From NCBI RefSeq assembly GCF_037975245.1, contig NC_092566.1:1552001-1616000 (forward strand): a stretch of 64,000 nt of DNA, written 5' to 3'. Below, piece after piece: positions 61,529 through 64,000 of the stretch; position 1 is the stretch's first letter, and each line of letters begins with the position of its first letter. Below the pieces are notes generated by a model, which was not told where the DNA came from, ran no database searches, and saw nothing but the letters and a program-made list of their open reading frames with translations. Source of the DNA: Apostichopus japonicus. Its lineage: Eukaryota > Echinodermata > Holothuroidea > Aspidochirotida > Stichopodidae. The translations under genes and the position numbers were made by a program.

Positions 61529-63162
61529 TGGTCATTTTGTCCTTTTCTACTCAGTGATATTCGTTCAAGTATTTTTTTCTGATAAAAAAAATGCTATCTT
61601 TTTAGTTATTTCCATGTTATAAATACTGTATATATCATATCCTTTGCATATTTATGACTGCTTTTCACAATGAAATTTTCAACAAACTGAAAGAAGATAA
61701 ATGTCATGTGTGTGTTAATGCATTCCATTTTAATACTTGAATCGTTATCGTGTTCTGCTTGCTTTGATACGGTAGCTGATGTGTAGTGAACTTTGACCTG
61801 CACGTGTTGTGACAGTAATACAGCAACTTACAATATATCTGTTGAGAATTGTGGAATCGGAACATTTCACTTATTTTATTTAGTAATCAATATTGTGAGA
61901 CAGGGAAGAAAACTAAGCGAGAAAGTATCACATTTGCAATAACCCAACCTTAGAAAGTTTGACAATTTTTTAACATCATTAAAATGGATGAAACACTGAT
62001 GGCCTTAAGTTAGTGTAGGAGTATGACTTTCAATTTATCACACAAAGAAATACCTTCATCACAGGTTGCACCAAATAATTCCTATTAAATTCCTTATTTG
62101 TTGTAACTGTTGTTGTGTCTGTGTTCCCAAAACCCATGGTGTCCCTCTTTTAACTTAGATGTGAACCCAATTGGTAACCAATCAGATTGAAATTCGCAGA
62201 ATGTTTTCTTAGATAAATTGCCTCTCGCGGATATCTCGCGACACTGGTAAGAAACTCGTAATTGACATATGACACGGGTTATCGATCGTTTAAGGTACAG
62301 GGTCGTGGTTATTATACAACGCCATTAAAACTCTCCATGAGATATTATTAACGATGCCAGAAAGTAAAGAAAGGAAAGGATTAAGTTTACTAAAGAGAGA
62401 AGATTATAGAGAGATTATGAGATTTATTGAACCGCCTCTTCGTCTCTCTAATGGATTGTCCCCTCCCACGGATGACCTGCTTTTGGGCATTGGTGATATA
62501 ACGTACAGGGTACACATTTTGCTGAAAAGCTTGGATCAGGGCGGATTTTCCTCCCGACTTAACTGTAGAGGAACCGGTGCACTGGTCCAGGTATCGAAAT
62601 GCTGATTTTTCTTAGATCATCAAATGAGCCGCTCGTTTCAAGGCCCCACCGCTGCCTGTTAGATAACTGGGCCGGTAGCAAGTTATGCCCCACGGTCCAC
62701 CCCCTATAGCGTGGATCATTACCCACTTTATACTTGTCAGTTTTTGTTTGGTACTTAAGTTCTTCACGATATTAACAATGTGTTAATAACAGCCACCATC
62801 TTAGAAAACGATTAATGGGATACACGAAATATTCATTGTAGCCCGGGAAAGTCTTAATGATAGAAAAGTATTGCATATAGCACATCATGGTGTCTTTCAC
62901 ACACAAGAGAATATGCTCAATTAAAACACAGCCACAATAAGAACGGACCATTTCCTGGAATTGCCTATGATCAATAACTACTCAACAAAGACCAGTGAAC
63001 CTGTTGACAATTTGCGATTACATTATATATATACACGTCAACCTCACAGGTGACGTGTAGGCTCAGATGCACAATGTATACGTTAGGCTCATAGCTGTTA
63101 GTTGAATCAATTATACTTCCTTATTGGAAAATTGTAACACATCCCTTTTGAACATTCAGCAA
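61529..63162. other. Spacer with no recognised gene
   Basis: AT-rich sequence. A plus-strand open frame at 62354-62605 (MPESKERKGLSLLKRE...) has no recognisable family and no evident splice context; it cannot be supported as a gene. Confidence 0.45.
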
Positions 63163-63178
63163 GGCCCTTTGGTCTAGA
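63163..63178 (+). pseudogene. tRNA-Pro 5' remnant
   Basis: GGCCCTTTGGTCTAGA matches the first 16 nt of tRNA-Pro with one change, then runs straight into unit flank sequence (TAGACTTTCTG). The breakpoint falls in TCTAGATAGA, similar to TTTAGATAGA in intact units, suggesting deletion between short similar sequences. Confidence 0.6.
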
Positions 63179-63319
63179 TAGACTTTCTGATATTGCAACA
63201 CCATTAACTTAAGCATACAGAAATATTATGACCTAGTATATATATTAAATATTGAAGATGTATACTTAATACATCAGGAGTGTAGAATAATCGCCGGTAA
63301 GTTTCTCAACACATAGAGT

Positions 63320-63359
63320 GGCCCGTTGGTCTAGAGGTATGATTCTCGCTTCGGGTGCG
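63320..63359 (+). pseudogene. Truncated tRNA-Pro(CGG)
   Basis: The first 40 nt of the tRNA are intact, through the anticodon loop, then join directly to CAGACAACTCAAAC of the 3' flank. The T-arm, 3' acceptor and about 60 bp of flank are deleted, shortening the unit from 383 to 281 bp. It lacks the B box, so it should not be transcribed or folded as tRNA. Confidence 0.88.
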
Positions 63360-63600
63360 CAGACAACTCAAACTATAGTTGATCAATAAATCTTTTTAAA
63401 TCATAGCATTTCCCCAAACTGTTCTTCGTTAATCTATTTTTATTTTGGGCAAGAAGTTTAGATAGACTTTCTGATATTGCAACACCATTAACATAAGCAT
63501 ACAGAAATATTATGATATTAGCCTATATATTGAAGATGAATATACTTGATACATCAGGAGTGTAGAATAATCACCAGTACGTTTCACAACGCTATAGAGT

Positions 63601-63672
63601 GGCTCGTTGGTCTAGAGGTATGATTCTCGCTTCGGGTGCGAGAGGTCCCGGGTTCGATTCCCGGACAGGCCC
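63601..63672 (+). tRNA. tRNA-Pro(CGG): tRNA-Pro(CGG), copy 3
   Basis: 72 nt, the same as copies 1 and 2 except GGCTCGT at the 5' end. The T at position 4 faces G69 (wobble), next to the C-A mismatch at 5:68, so the acceptor stem is weaker. It may be functional or an early pseudogene. Confidence 0.8.
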
Positions 63673-63917
63673 AATTGTTTTTGCCTCATTACAATATGTG
63701 CTTGTGTATTCACGGGAATTCCCGCCCTTATGTCGCAGACAACTAAGACTATAGTTGATCAATTAATCTTTTTAAATCATAGCATTTCCCCAAACTGTTC
63801 TTCGTTAATCTATTTTTATTTTGGGCAAGAAGTTTAGATAGACTTTCTGATATTGCAACACCATTAACATAAGCATACAGAAATATTATGATATTAGCCT
63901 ATATATTGAAGATGTAT

Positions 63918-64000
63918 ATACTTCAGGAGTGTAGAATACATTCAGGAGTGTAGAATACATTCAGGAGTGTAGAATTCAGGAGTGTAGATACATCAGGAGT
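63918..64000. repeat. Short minisatellite at the window end
   Basis: At least four tandem TTCAGGAGTGTAGAAT-type units, derived by local expansion of the CATCAGGAGTGTAGAAT segment present once in each tRNA-Pro unit flank. Cut by the window edge. Confidence 0.9.

Larger units (their letters stand above)
60565..64000 (+). repeat. tRNA-Pro unit array (continues past the window)
   Basis: The unit, 383 bp when intact, consists of a 5' flank (from TAGACTTTCTGATATT through TGTAGAATAATCGCCGGT), the tRNA, and a 3' flank (CACGGGAATTCCCG, ATTTCCCCAAACTGT). Copies are at 60565-60947, around 60948, 63163-63319, 63320-63600 and 63601 to the end. tRNA-Asn and 1.6 kb of unrelated sequence interrupt them. Confidence 0.85.

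Noticed and set aside
62354-62605. Plus-strand open frame MPESKERKGLSLLKRE
   Set aside because: 83 codons, no recognisable family, no splice or regulatory context.
62600-62760. Minus-strand GGPWG string that recalls the PDZ start of SYNPO2 (GGAPWGFRL)
   Set aside because: Following residues (ITCYRPSYL) do not fit a PDZ fold, a stop follows soon, and there is no matching phase-0 donor.
1-64000. CRISPR arrays, operons or a prokaryotic defence system
   Set aside because: The window is eukaryotic, with introns and nuclear tRNAs; the tandem repeats have no unique-spacer structure.

Overview
This is a stretch of AT-rich animal nuclear DNA. It has introns, eukaryotic-type tRNA genes, long (TA)n microsatellites, tRNA-derived SINEs, hAT transposons and a Penelope-like retroelement. 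Nothing in it looks prokaryotic. The PDZ-containing synaptopodin-type gene and the repeat types suggest a marine invertebrate, probably a deuterostome. An echinoderm such as a sea cucumber would fit, but that is inference and not shown by the sequence.

One protein-coding gene can be read with confidence. It lies on the minus strand from about 58.2 kb to 26.1 kb and is a synaptopodin-2-like gene. Eight coding exons join in frame: a PDZ half-domain exon (58057-58208), a Q/P/Y-rich exon with a PPSY motif (56950-57335), a Thr/Lys-rich exon (55996-56250), a short exon (55265-55402), a 1.56 kb proline-rich exon (53489-55051), and an exon with two synaptopodin-type basic motifs, an acidic block and polyproline (46741-47649). 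After these come two mutually exclusive 3'-terminal exons, one at 38031-38398 and one at 26101-27476. Every junction keeps the frame. From the PDZ exon onward, one mRNA form would encode 1256 residues and the other 1592. Two consecutive introns have GC donors. The exon carrying the first half of the PDZ domain and the start codon was not found and probably lies beyond the window.

From 1 to 26 kb there is no recognisable gene, only repeats. These include two neighbouring terminal-inverted-repeat (TIR) elements with minisatellite cores (10802-12254), a 26-bp minisatellite (13.3 kb), a SINE (18.3 kb), a 232-bp tandem duplication (22.2 kb) and a TTAA-flanked palindrome (23.2 kb). The introns hold another SINE (35.4 kb), two related hAT-type elements (43.7 and 45.7 kb; the larger carries five 136-bp tandem units), a hAT-like end fragment (48.6 kb) and a head-to-head pair of Penelope-like fragments (49.3-51.0 kb). 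One of the Penelope fragments has a hammerhead-ribozyme-like core.

From 59.7 kb to the window end there is a local cluster built from a repeated unit of about 380 bp that carries tRNA-Pro(CGG). It includes three full-length tRNA-Pro copies, two broken ones and a separate tRNA-Asn(GTT). No promoter could be assigned.
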